A stretch of DNA of 21,446 nt from JBEBBU01 sp041158225 (GTDB lineage: Bacteria; Pseudomonadota; Gammaproteobacteria; Methylococcales; Methylococcaceae). Within the stretch, counting starts at the first letter, position 1, and every line of letters begins with the position of its first letter. The stretch spans positions 1 through 21,446 of the forward strand of contig JBEBBU010000188.1 of assembly GCA_041158225.1 (NCBI GenBank). Direction: 5' to 3'. The notes beneath the pieces are model-generated. The model saw only the letters and a program-made list of their open reading frames with translations, searched no databases and was not told where the DNA came from. Positions 1 through 6,769 of the stretch are shown piece after piece. A program made the position numbers and the translations under genes.

Positions 1-121
1 CCTGGTTGTGGATGCGCAGGTGCTGGACATGGTTGCCATCCTGCAAAAGATAGTGATCGGTACCTGCCATCGCAGTTGCCGAGAACATCATGACTGCCGC
101 CAGTATCGCCTTTCTGCTCAT
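1..121 (-). CDS. Secreted protein, N-terminal fragment (runs off the window)
   Basis: Only the first 40 codons are present, because the gene continues past the left edge. The start is ATG at 121 (reading leftward), preceded by an AAGGA-type ribosome binding site about 6 bases upstream. The N-terminus has the shape of a Sec signal peptide: a basic start (MSRK), a hydrophobic run, and an ATAMA-type cleavage site near residue 19. The mature part visible (GTDHYLLQDGNHVQHLRI) is not recognisable. It lies 47 bases downstream of the dapD stop on the same strand, so it could be a third gene of the dapC-dapD transcript or have its own promoter. The export prediction is reasonably firm; the function is unknown. 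Confidence 0.65.
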   Translation of the reverse strand, partial: MSRKAILAAVMMFSATAMAGTDHYLLQDGNHVQHLRIHNQ

Positions 122-168
122 TGCTGTTTCCTTAAGGTCTGTTGTTATATTCTGGAATGGATGTGCTG

Positions 169-984
169 TCAGTCACGCAGCAGTTCATTGATGCCCACCT
201 TGCTGCGGGTTCTCTCGTCGACCTGCTTGATGATCACAGCACAGTAAAGGCTGTGAGAGCCATCGGATGAAGGCAGGTTGCCTGAAACCACGACAGATCC
301 TGCGGGTATGCGACCATAGCTGATTTCGCCCGTCATGCGATTATAGATCTTGGTGCTCTGCCCGATATAGACACCCATCGAAATCACCGAGCCTTCTTCC
401 ACAATGACACCTTCCACGACTTCGGAACGGGCGCCAATGAAGCAGTTATCCTCAATGATGGTAGGGCCGGCCTGCAAGGGTTCCAGCACCCCGCCAATGC
501 CGACGCCACCGGACAGATGGACGTTCTTGCCTATCTGGGCACATGAACCGACAGTAGCCCAGGTATCCACCATGGTACCCGTATCGACCCATGCGCCAAT
601 ATTGACAAATGATGGCATCAGGATCACACCAGGTGCGATATAAGCGCCCTTGCGCACGGCTGCAGGCGGTACCACGCGCACGCCTGCGGCTGCGAAGTCA
701 GCAGGGCCATAACTGCCAAACTTGGGCTCGACCTTGTCAAAATAGCGGGTCTCGCCGCCATCCATGACACGATTGTCATGCAAACGGAAAGAAAGCAGTA
801 CTGCCTTTTTCAGCCACTGGTTGACGACCCACTGACCATCCACCTTTTCAGCAACACGACGCTGACCCTGATCAAGCAACTGCAGCGCCTCACCCACTGC
901 CTCGCGTATTTCGGCAGGAGCATGCTGGGGAGAAAACTCCGCGCGATTTTCAAAAGCCTGATCAATCACATTTTCCAATGACAT
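169..984 (-). CDS. dapD: 2,3,4,5-tetrahydropyridine-2,6-dicarboxylate N-succinyltransferase
   Basis: DapD transfers a succinyl group from succinyl-CoA to tetrahydrodipicolinate, the committed step of the succinylase branch of diaminopimelate and lysine synthesis, in the cytosol. The 271-residue length is typical of the proteobacterial enzyme. An alpha-helical N-terminal domain (about residues 1-100) precedes a left-handed beta-helix of hexapeptide repeats (roughly 105-225), visible as recurring [LIV]-G-x-x-x-x units including GIGGVLEP, GARSEVVEGV and SVISMGVYIGQSTKI. The start ATG at 984 has an AAGGA-like site upstream. It sits 15 bases after the dapC stop, so the two are almost certainly cotranscribed and supply consecutive steps of the pathway. 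Identification is secure. Confidence 0.97.
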   Translation of the reverse strand: MSLENVIDQAFENRAEFSPQHAPAEIREAVGEALQLLDQGQRRVAEKVDGQWVVNQWLKKAVLLSFRLHDNRVMDGGETRYFDKVEPKFGSYGPADFAAAGVRVVPPAAVRKGAYIAPGVILMPSFVNIGAWVDTGTMVDTWATVGSCAQIGKNVHLSGGVGIGGVLEPLQAGPTIIEDNCFIGARSEVVEGVIVEEGSVISMGVYIGQSTKIYNRMTGEISYGRIPAGSVVVSGNLPSSDGSHSLYCAVIIKQVDERTRSKVGINELLRD

Positions 985-999
985 GGTTATCTCTTTTCC

Positions 1000-2196
1000 T
1001 TAAAGGGATTCGACAAAAGAACGGATGCGCAAGGCTGCTTCCTCACATTCAGCAACGGAAGCTACCAGCGCAATACGGACATGATCAACGCCAGGATCCA
1101 GTCCCTGCACTTCACGCGACAGGAATCTGCCAGGCAGTACTGTCACGAACTGCTCCTCATACAGGCGGGAGGCAAACAGGGTGTCGGCGACCGGGGTTTC
1201 CAGCCATAGGTAAAAACCTGCCGGCGGCACAACCACCTGGATGGCTTCGCCGAGGATGTCAGTGAATATCCTGAATTTTTCCTGATAGAGCTGCCGGTTC
1301 TCGATGACATGGGATTCATCCTGCCAGGCCACCGTGCTTGCGTACTGGACTGGCAGACTCATGGCACAGCCATGATAGGTGCGGTATTTCAGGAAAGCGG
1401 CAATCAGCGTGGCATCGCCTGCGACGAAACCGGAACGCATCCCCGGCGCATTGGAGCGCTTGGACAGACTGTGAAATACCATGCAGCGCCGGAATGTGGT
1501 GTTACCCATGGCATGCGCAGCCTGCAGCAAACCGGTGGGCGGAACCTCATCATCATTGTAAAGTTCGGAATAACACTCATCAGAGGCAATGACAAAATCA
1601 TGCCGCTCAGCCAGTGCCAGCAATTGCCGGTAATGACTGCTATCGTGAAGGGTGCCGGCAGGGTTACCTGGAGAACAGAGATAAAGCAGGCTGCACTCTG
1701 CCCATACCTCATCCGGTACTGACGCATAATCAGGAATATAGCCGTTTTCCTTCAGCAGAGGCAGATAATAAGGCTCGGCACCCGCAAGCAGTGCCGCGCC
1801 CTCATAGATCTGGTAAAAAGGATTGGGCATCAGTACCCGACTATCGGTACTGGCATCCACCATGACCTGGGCAAATGCAAACAGCGCCTCGCGCGTCCCG
1901 TTGACCGGCAGTACATGGCTATCCGGATTGACGGCGTCCGCTGGCAAGGCAAAACGCCTGCACAGCCAGCCGGCTATCGCTTCCCTGAGCCCCCCCAGCC
2001 CCCGCGTCGTGGGATACACCGACCAGTCATGACTGTGACTGTGCAGCGCATTCACGATGATATCGGGTATGGCATGACTCGGCTCACCAATGGAAAGACG
2101 GATTGGAGAGAGATCATGTGGAGGAACCAGCCCTTCAAGCAGGGCGCCCAGTCGTTCAAAAGGGTAAGGCTGGAGTCGCGCCAGTCTGGAATGCAT
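1000..2196 (-). CDS. dapC: Succinyldiaminopimelate transaminase (PLP-dependent)
   Basis: This fold-type I aminotransferase (398 residues) makes N-succinyl-L,L-diaminopimelate from the DapD product using glutamate and PLP. Visible cofactor residues are Asn178 in the SPGNPAGT motif, Asp206 in IASDECYSELY, the Schiff-base Lys246 in SLSKRSNAPGMRSG, and Arg254 just after it. The N-terminus (RLARLQPYPFERL) is the usual one for the DapC family rather than ArgD-type enzymes, and the adjacent dapD supports the same assignment. The ATG at 2196 has only a weak Shine-Dalgarno (CAGG about 12 bases upstream), but homology fits this start. A clear TATAAT box lies 36 bases upstream of the start codon. It is the first gene of the dapC-dapD operon. 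Confidence 0.94.
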   Translation of the reverse strand: MHSRLARLQPYPFERLGALLEGLVPPHDLSPIRLSIGEPSHAIPDIIVNALHSHSHDWSVYPTTRGLGGLREAIAGWLCRRFALPADAVNPDSHVLPVNGTREALFAFAQVMVDASTDSRVLMPNPFYQIYEGAALLAGAEPYYLPLLKENGYIPDYASVPDEVWAECSLLYLCSPGNPAGTLHDSSHYRQLLALAERHDFVIASDECYSELYNDDEVPPTGLLQAAHAMGNTTFRRCMVFHSLSKRSNAPGMRSGFVAGDATLIAAFLKYRTYHGCAMSLPVQYASTVAWQDESHVIENRQLYQEKFRIFTDILGEAIQVVVPPAGFYLWLETPVADTLFASRLYEEQFVTVLPGRFLSREVQGLDPGVDHVRIALVASVAECEEAALRIRSFVESL

Positions 2197-2231
2197 GAGG
2201 GAAATAACCTGAGTGTGATATCTAACGCTTC

Positions 2232-2262
2232 ATTATAACCGGATTAGCACTTATCATTTCAA
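2232..2262 (-). promoter_or_regulatory. Sigma-70-type promoter of dapC-dapD
   Basis: On the minus strand a perfect TATAAT (2237 to 2232) is preceded by TTGAAA (2262 to 2257), five of six matches to the -35 consensus. The spacer is 19 bases, longer than the optimal 17. Transcription would start near 2225, giving a leader of about 30 bases before the dapC ATG. This is inferred from consensus only. Confidence 0.6.
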
Positions 2263-2315
2263 ACGGGGACGTTATTGCGTCAACATCAACGTGCAATCAA
2301 AAGCTGGAGAAAATC

Positions 2316-2420
2316 ATGTTTGGTAAACTGAACACTGTAGTAGAAGGCATACTCTGGGGCTTTTCCATGGCCATGGGCTGGATTCTGGCCTACAGCATCA
2401 TGGGTATAGCCATTGTCTGA
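2316..2420 (+). CDS. 34-residue single-span membrane miniprotein
   Basis: A very short open frame starts at ATG 2316 and ends TGA 2420. It encodes a short amphipathic N-terminus (MFGKLNTVVEG) followed by an uninterrupted hydrophobic stretch rich in Gly, Met, Trp and Ile (about residues 12-34), enough for one membrane span. A GGAG ribosome binding site stands 7 bases upstream of the ATG at ideal spacing, and third-position base use looks coding. The gene fills the space between divergent dapC and convergent yjbQ. I do not recognise the family. By analogy, single-span miniproteins often act as small subunits or modulators of membrane complexes, but nothing here names a partner. It could be spurious, though the RBS plus perfect transmembrane profile argues otherwise. 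Confidence 0.6.
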   Translation: MFGKLNTVVEGILWGFSMAMGWILAYSIMGIAIV

Positions 2421-2435
2421 AGACTGCGCGGGACA

Positions 2436-2852
2436 TCAGTCCATCACAGTCACCACGATATGACGCTGGTGTGGCGCGGTTCTGTGTTCGAACAGGTAGA
2501 TGCCCTGCCAGATTCCGAGCAGCATGCGCCCACCGGCCACCGGCACGGTCAGTGAGTTACCGGTAAGCAGCGACCTGGCATGAGCGGCCATATCATCACT
2601 GCCCTCAAGGGTATGCAGATAGGCCGGATCCGCATCCGGCGCCCAGCGTGACAGCAGCATTTCCAGATCACGCCTGACGTCGGCATCCGCATTTTCCATG
2701 ATGGCAACCCCACAACTGGTATGCTGCACGAAGATATTCACCAGACCCGCACTTACACCAGACTGCCCCACTATGCGGTTGACATCATGGGTAATATCCC
2801 TGGACTCACGTCCATGCGTAGCAACTGTAATGACCGTCTGCATGGCCGCCAT
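2436..2852 (-). CDS. YjbQ/UPF0047 family protein (secondary thiamine-phosphate synthase type)
   Basis: This 138-residue protein belongs to the YjbQ (UPF0047) family of compact beta-sandwich homotrimers. Some members show weak thiamine-phosphate synthase activity in E. coli suppressor experiments, but the physiological role is unsettled. Family signatures visible are VQHTSCGVAIMENAD (about 43-57, with the conserved His and Cys), the LEGSDDMAAHARSLLTG segment (about 82-98) and the GIWQGIYLFEHR motif near the C-terminus. Start ATG 2852 is favoured over the in-frame ATG at 2843 because GAAGGAG lies 8 bases upstream of the first. It is monocistronic as far as can be seen, with a TATACT box at 2884-2879 as a possible -10. 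The family call is firm; the enzymatic activity is not. Confidence 0.92.
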   Translation of the reverse strand: MAAMQTVITVATHGRESRDITHDVNRIVGQSGVSAGLVNIFVQHTSCGVAIMENADADVRRDLEMLLSRWAPDADPAYLHTLEGSDDMAAHARSLLTGNSLTVPVAGGRMLLGIWQGIYLFEHRTAPHQRHIVVTVMD

Positions 2853-2933
2853 ATGACTTGCTCCTTCTCAAAGGGTGGAGTATAACCACCATCATGGGTT
2901 GGGAGTAACCCGTTTTTGTCTGGAGTCATTACC

Positions 2934-3167
2934 ATGCAATACAACAAGCTGTTCCGGAAACTTTACCTGCCTCTGATGGGAATGTTATGCCTGCTGCTGA
3001 CCAGTTGCGCAGGTGGCTACAACAATGGTTACTACAATAATGGCTGGGGAAGAAATGCTGTATTCGTCAACAACGGATGGGGCTATGGACACCGCAATAA
3101 CGTGTTCGTTGAAAACAACAACTGGCACAACAACATGGGTTACTATCACCCAGGCCGTCGCTGGTAA
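2934..3167 (+). CDS. Asn/Gly/Tyr-rich small lipoprotein with an internal repeat
   Basis: This is a 77-residue predicted lipoprotein. A basic N-terminus (MQYNKLFRKL) and hydrophobic core lead to a lipobox LLTSC with the acylated Cys at residue 25. The mature chain of about 52 residues is almost entirely Asn, Gly, Tyr, Trp, His and Arg. It contains two imperfect copies of an R-N-x-V-F-V-x-N-N-x-W unit (residues 40-49 and 54-64), flanked by GYNNGYYNNGW and MGYYHPGRRW. The ATG at 2934 was chosen over the in-frame TTG at 2916 because GGAG sits 8 bases upstream. The next gene starts 13 bases downstream, so the pair is probably cotranscribed. I do not recognise a family. Low-complexity N/G/Y composition suggests a surface-exposed, possibly self-associating peptide. 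Confidence 0.75.
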   Translation: MQYNKLFRKLYLPLMGMLCLLLTSCAGGYNNGYYNNGWGRNAVFVNNGWGYGHRNNVFVENNNWHNNMGYYHPGRRW

Positions 3168-3180
3168 CAGGGAGACCGTC

Positions 3181-3642
3181 ATGAAAAAAACCCTGATGAC
3201 ATTAAGCACCCTTCTGTTCTCGGCCACACTGGCCGCTGAGCCTTCGCCCCCTGCTCCCGCCGCCAGCAAGCTGGATCCTGCCTGGATGGTCATGCAGGAA
3301 AAGGTCAGTGGCGTGATTGGCGCTGAAAAACAGCATGCCATGGTCGATCTTGCCTACGCTACCGTGGCCGGTGATGTCTGTGACAATCTGGACATTAACG
3401 AAAAATCCCTGGATGAAGAGTTCCAGCGCTTTGCAGCAGATCTGCAGAAGAAAAGCAGTGCTGAAGAGCAGCGACGCATAGAAAATGGCCTCATGGGCTA
3501 TTTTGGCATCTATGTCGGCCTGGTCGTGGCGGAGAGCCTGAATGATACGGAAGCCTTCTGCAAGGAAGTGAGTGAAGTCAGAAAACGCGGCGGCGGCCCT
3601 ACCCGTTACTGGGTGACGCCTGAACCCGTTGCTCCGCACTGA
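3181..3642 (+). CDS. Small periplasmic protein of unknown function
   Basis: The 153-residue product has a Sec signal peptide (MKKTLMTLSTLLFSATLAA, cleavage near residue 19) and a proline-rich linker (PSPPAPAAS). A mainly helical, charged domain of about 120 residues follows. Two cysteines (Cys67 in GDVCDNL and Cys127 in AFCKEV) could form one disulfide. The start ATG is 5 bases after a GGGAG site. It follows the N/G-rich lipoprotein gene by 13 bases and precedes the aldolase gene by 30, so it may be transcribed with either. Nothing links it to the sugar kinase genes biochemically. No family recognised. Confidence 0.8.
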   Translation: MKKTLMTLSTLLFSATLAAEPSPPAPAASKLDPAWMVMQEKVSGVIGAEKQHAMVDLAYATVAGDVCDNLDINEKSLDEEFQRFAADLQKKSSAEEQRRIENGLMGYFGIYVGLVVAESLNDTEAFCKEVSEVRKRGGGPTRYWVTPEPVAPH

Positions 3643-3672
3643 AGCGACACCCCAGCCGGAAAACACCCGCTC

Positions 3673-4326
3673 ATGGATGAAGGCGTCATCCAGTTTCTGC
3701 TGCACCGGAGCAACAGTACCATCCTCATGGATACTGAAGTCTTTGCGGTGATCCAGAGCTGGCGCTACATACTCCATCAACTCGGGCTGATAGGCCAGGA
3801 TCCGGATCGTTACCACGGTCTTGGTTATGGCAATATCAGCCTGAGAGTCTCGGAGGAGCATTTCTGGATCAGCGGCACCCAGACGGGTGGCCTCAGTCTG
3901 CTGCTCCCCCAGGACTTCGCCCGGGTGACGCGCGCTGATATCGACAGTAACCAGATCTGGGCCGATGGCTCCAGTCTTCCCTCATCCGAAGCGCTCAGTC
4001 ATGCAGCTGTTTATGCTGCCTCCCCGGATGCAACCTGCGTTGTGCATATCCATTGTCCAGTGATCTGGCGAGCCGCAGGTCAACTGAAACTTCCCGCCGT
4101 TGCAGCTGATATAGGCTACGGCACCCCAGCGATGGCCCATGCCATCTACGAAGAGGTAGCACGCAGCCCTGAGCAGGGCATGCTCACCATGGCTGGCCAT
4201 GAGGACGGACTGCTGTCCTGGGGATGCAGCCCTGAAAATGCCTGTTACCCCATCATACGCTACCTGGCCAGCGCCGAAGCCATGACCTTCCGCAAGGGAG
4301 CCGCTACAGGAGTCAGATCACCTTGA
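3673..4326 (+). CDS. Class II aldolase/adducin family protein
   Basis: This is a metal-dependent lyase of the class II aldolase/adducin fold (217 residues from this start). Conserved pieces are GLGYGNISLR (about 49-58), SGTQTGGL (68-75), SSEALSHAAVY with the catalytic-position Glu106, the zinc ligands His125 and His127 in VVHIHCP, and the third ligand His176 in GHEDGLLSWG. Family members cleave or decarboxylate phosphorylated sugars (fuculose-phosphate and ribulose-phosphate enzymes, OtnC-type decarboxylases, MtnB dehydratase). Its stop overlaps the TTG start of dhaK by 4 bases, so aldolase and kinase are translationally coupled and probably act on one substrate chain. The start is uncertain: neither ATG 3673 nor in-frame ATG 3727 has a good RBS, but codon use between them looks coding. 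Confidence 0.88.
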   Translation: MDEGVIQFLLHRSNSTILMDTEVFAVIQSWRYILHQLGLIGQDPDRYHGLGYGNISLRVSEEHFWISGTQTGGLSLLLPQDFARVTRADIDSNQIWADGSSLPSSEALSHAAVYAASPDATCVVHIHCPVIWRAAGQLKLPAVAADIGYGTPAMAHAIYEEVARSPEQGMLTMAGHEDGLLSWGCSPENACYPIIRYLASAEAMTFRKGAATGVRSP

Positions 4327-5342
4327 AAAAACTCATCAATGATCCTTTTGACATGGTGGAAGAACTGGTCGATGGTTTTATTGCCGCCAACAGCCGTATC
4401 ATCCGCCGCACCGGACGCCGCTCGATTGCCCGTATTGATGCTCCAGTCCCCGGCAAGGTAGGCATTGTCGTTGGAGGTGGAAGTGGCCATCTGCCAGCTT
4501 TTGCGGGTTATGTGGGACGCGGCATGGCTGATGCTGCAGCTTTTGGCAATATTTTTGCGTCACCTCCTGCAAAACCCATTATTGAAGCCAGTCTCGCCGC
4601 CCACAGCGGCGCGGGCCTGCTGTACACCTATGGCAATTATCAGGGAGACTGCATCAATTTCGACAGGGCCATGACTCACTGCCGCACACTGGGTATCCAG
4701 GTGGAAAAAGTGGTACTCAACGATGATGTCCTGTCTGCTCCGCGTCATGAAGCTGAAAAACGCCGCGGTATCGCGGGCCTGTTTCTGGTATGGCATGTTG
4801 CAGGCGCCAAGGCAGAGCGCATGGCCTCTCTGGCAGAAGTACTGGCGGTCACGCAGAAAGCCAATGCCAATACCCGTTCCGCCGGCATAGGACTCACCTC
4901 CTGCACCGTGCCTGCCTATGGTCAGCCCACCTTCAGCATAGCCGATGATGAAATAGAGATTGGTCTGGGTATCCACGGCGAACCCGGTATACGGCGCACC
5001 CACCTTAAACCCGCCAATGCACTGGTCGATGAAATCATGGATGCACTCTGCGCTGATCTGGATTTTGCCGGCGAAGATGTAGCACTGCTGGTGAACGGAC
5101 TGGGTGGCACTCCCCTTGAAGAGCTCTATGTGGTCTACCAGCGCGTTCAGACGATCTGTAAAGCCAAAAACATCAGCATCCGCTTCAGCCATGTGGGAGA
5201 ACAGGTTACCGCCCTCGAAATGGCCGGCGCATCCATCAGCCTTATGCGGCTTGACAGCGAGATGCATGATCTTATAAGTCGTAGCGAGATTGACACCTGC
5301 CTTTACCGTAAACTTCAGGATACAGCCTATGCCAGTCATTGA
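4323..5342 (+). CDS. dhaK: Dihydroxyacetone kinase-like subunit DhaK
   Basis: The 339-residue substrate-binding subunit of a DhaK/DhaL kinase aligns in register with the E. coli protein. It has GGGSGH ending at His56, Asp109 in NYQGDCINF, and the substrate-binding His218 in IGLGIHGEPG. These residues bind the ketone and form the hemiaminal in the known enzyme, so this copy should be active. Leu57 replaces the Glu of the E. coli GHEP motif, so the true substrate may be a related ketose such as erythrulose rather than dihydroxyacetone. The N-terminus MKKLINDP fixes the start at TTG 4323, with AGGAG 10 bases upstream inside the aldolase gene. Its 3' end overlaps dhaL by 14 bases. Confidence 0.93.
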   Translation: MKKLINDPFDMVEELVDGFIAANSRIIRRTGRRSIARIDAPVPGKVGIVVGGGSGHLPAFAGYVGRGMADAAAFGNIFASPPAKPIIEASLAAHSGAGLLYTYGNYQGDCINFDRAMTHCRTLGIQVEKVVLNDDVLSAPRHEAEKRRGIAGLFLVWHVAGAKAERMASLAEVLAVTQKANANTRSAGIGLTSCTVPAYGQPTFSIADDEIEIGLGIHGEPGIRRTHLKPANALVDEIMDALCADLDFAGEDVALLVNGLGGTPLEELYVVYQRVQTICKAKNISIRFSHVGEQVTALEMAGASISLMRLDSEMHDLISRSEIDTCLYRKLQDTAYASH

Positions 5343-5985
5343 AGGTGAACAGCTACGCACTGCCCTGCTTGCAGGTTGCAGGGTGATCGAAAACCACAAG
5401 GACAGACTTTGTGCTATCGATGGCGAAACAGGTGACGGTGATCATGGTATCAGCATGACGATTGGCGCCAGGGCCATTGCCCGGGCACTGAAATCGCTGC
5501 CAGCGAAGCCGTCACCGGGCGAGGTGTTTCAGGCAGCTTCAGACGCCTTTGCTGATGACGTTGGCGCCACCATAGGCCCGATCTATGAGTCTGCTTTTGC
5601 CGCAGCCGCTGGCGTTGCCGCCCAGCAAAACAGTCTGGACAGTTGCCGTATCTGGGTCGATATTCTCCACGCCATGGGAGATGCCATCAGTCAGGCAGGG
5701 GGCGCAAAGCGCGGCGATAAAACGCTGCTGGATGCACTCCTGCCTGCAGCAGACTACCTGGCCAGTGCCAGTAACCGACAGGATCTAAGTATCCATACAG
5801 CGCTGCTAGAAGCTGGCAGCACGGCGCTGGCTGCGGCTGAGGCAACGCGCGACATGGTAGCCAGCAAAGGCCGTGCAAGCCGTCTGGGTGCCCGTTCTGC
5901 CGGACACCCAGACGCTGGCGCCACCAGTTTCGCCCTGCTGCTGGATGCCATGGCAAGGTCACTGGCGGGCAAGGCAACCGGCTAG
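5329..5985 (+). CDS. dhaL: Dihydroxyacetone kinase-like nucleotide subunit DhaL
   Basis: The 218-residue nucleotide-binding partner of DhaK is an all-helical barrel whose Asp cluster chelates Mg-nucleotide: ETGDGDHGISM places Asp36 and Asp38 at the expected site. Further family pieces are GATIGPIYESAF (about 83-94), GDKTLLDAL (near 140) and HPDAGATSFALLLDAM near the C-terminus. ATG 5329 is preferred over an earlier in-frame start because CAGGA lies 9 bases upstream and MPVIEGEQL is where family similarity begins. In the E. coli system DhaL carries ADP re-phosphorylated by the PTS protein DhaM. No dhaM is present here, so either ATP is used directly by exchange or dhaM lies elsewhere. The 3' end overlaps the convergent hydrolase gene by 4 bases. 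Confidence 0.92.
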   Translation: MPVIEGEQLRTALLAGCRVIENHKDRLCAIDGETGDGDHGISMTIGARAIARALKSLPAKPSPGEVFQAASDAFADDVGATIGPIYESAFAAAAGVAAQQNSLDSCRIWVDILHAMGDAISQAGGAKRGDKTLLDALLPAADYLASASNRQDLSIHTALLEAGSTALAAAEATRDMVASKGRASRLGARSAGHPDAGATSFALLLDAMARSLAGKATG

Positions 5986-6728
5986 AGGGTGCGGTGAAAA
6001 AGGTCGAGCGCCAGCCCCATCGCCAGTCGGGCAAGCGCTGGATCATAGCGCTCATTGTCATCACGCATGAAAGCATGGACACCATTGAACTCATGCCAGG
6101 TGAAACAGACACCAGCTTCCTGCAGACGCTGCCTGATCACCGTACGCCCTGCTTCAGGTATATGGGGATCCTGACGCCCCCAGATCATCATCAGCTCACC
6201 CTGGATATCGCCTGCCCTTGCCAGTGAATCGGCATTCTGGCCTACGCCCAGCGTACCACTATGAATGTCGGTAGCATAAAAACAGGCGGTAGCCAGTACT
6301 TCAGGATGCAGGGACGCCCGGTAGGCAAGATGGCCGCCAAGACAGAAGCCAACAGCACCCACGCGGCCATTACAGCGAGAATCACGCTTGAGTGCCTGAA
6401 TGACTGTATTGGCATCATGGTCGAAGGTTTCCATACGGGTCGTCAGCTTATAGGCATTACCCTTGTCCTTGTCCGTGCCTTCATAGGCTAGCACGGTACC
6501 TGGTGGCTCATGCTCGTGATACACCTCAGGCACCATGACCAGATAACCCTGACCTGCAAACTGCAATGCGAGACGGCGGATGGGGCCGGTCTGCTGAAAG
6601 ATTTCGGAATACAGCACCAGCCCGGGTAATGTCCTTTCCTTGCCTGCACGCTGGACAGGGGCATACACATAGGTGCGCATGACACCCTGAGGGGTTGCCA
6701 GATCCAAAAACTCGTCAGTCACATTCAT
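5982..6728 (-). CDS. Dienelactone hydrolase family protein
   Basis: This alpha/beta hydrolase of the dienelactone hydrolase family has 248 residues, the normal length. The catalytic triad is visible: nucleophile Cys in GAVGFCLGGH, Asp in WGRQDPHIP, and His in NGVHAFMRDD. The early YSEIFQQTGPIRR segment corresponds to the conserved Glu/Arg region of the family. Such enzymes hydrolyse lactones or esters; the classic case is carboxymethylenebutenolide in chlorocatechol breakdown. No aromatic-degradation genes are nearby, so the substrate is open. It has a GGGA-rich ribosome binding site and lies 41 bases downstream of the MHS transporter gene on the same strand. That suggests the transporter may bring in, or export, the hydrolase's substrate or product. 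Confidence 0.92.
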   Translation of the reverse strand: MNVTDEFLDLATPQGVMRTYVYAPVQRAGKERTLPGLVLYSEIFQQTGPIRRLALQFAGQGYLVMVPEVYHEHEPPGTVLAYEGTDKDKGNAYKLTTRMETFDHDANTVIQALKRDSRCNGRVGAVGFCLGGHLAYRASLHPEVLATACFYATDIHSGTLGVGQNADSLARAGDIQGELMMIWGRQDPHIPEAGRTVIRQRLQEAGVCFTWHEFNGVHAFMRDDNERYDPALARLAMGLALDLFHRTL

Positions 6729-6743
6729 CTCAATCCCACTCCC

Positions 6744-6755
6744 TAGTCCAGACTA
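6744..6755. promoter_or_regulatory. Candidate palindromic operator between transporter and hydrolase genes
   Basis: TAGTC-CA-GACTA is a 5+5 base inverted repeat with a two-base centre in the 41-base gap upstream of the hydrolase gene. Its size suits a dimeric regulator, but no second copy was found in the window, so it may be chance. Confidence 0.25.
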
Positions 6756-6769
6756 AAAACATTACGATA

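Noticed and set aside
2896..2917. GGGTT-loop-AACCC hairpin followed by GTTTTT, resembling a small terminator
   Set aside because: The stem is only five pairs, and it lies just upstream of the lipoprotein RBS between divergent genes, where no plus-strand gene needs terminating except the 34-residue one 480 bases earlier.
4560..5399. 279-codon open frame antisense to dhaK/dhaL
   Set aside because: It overlaps two well-identified coupled genes, has no RBS and matches no recognisable family.
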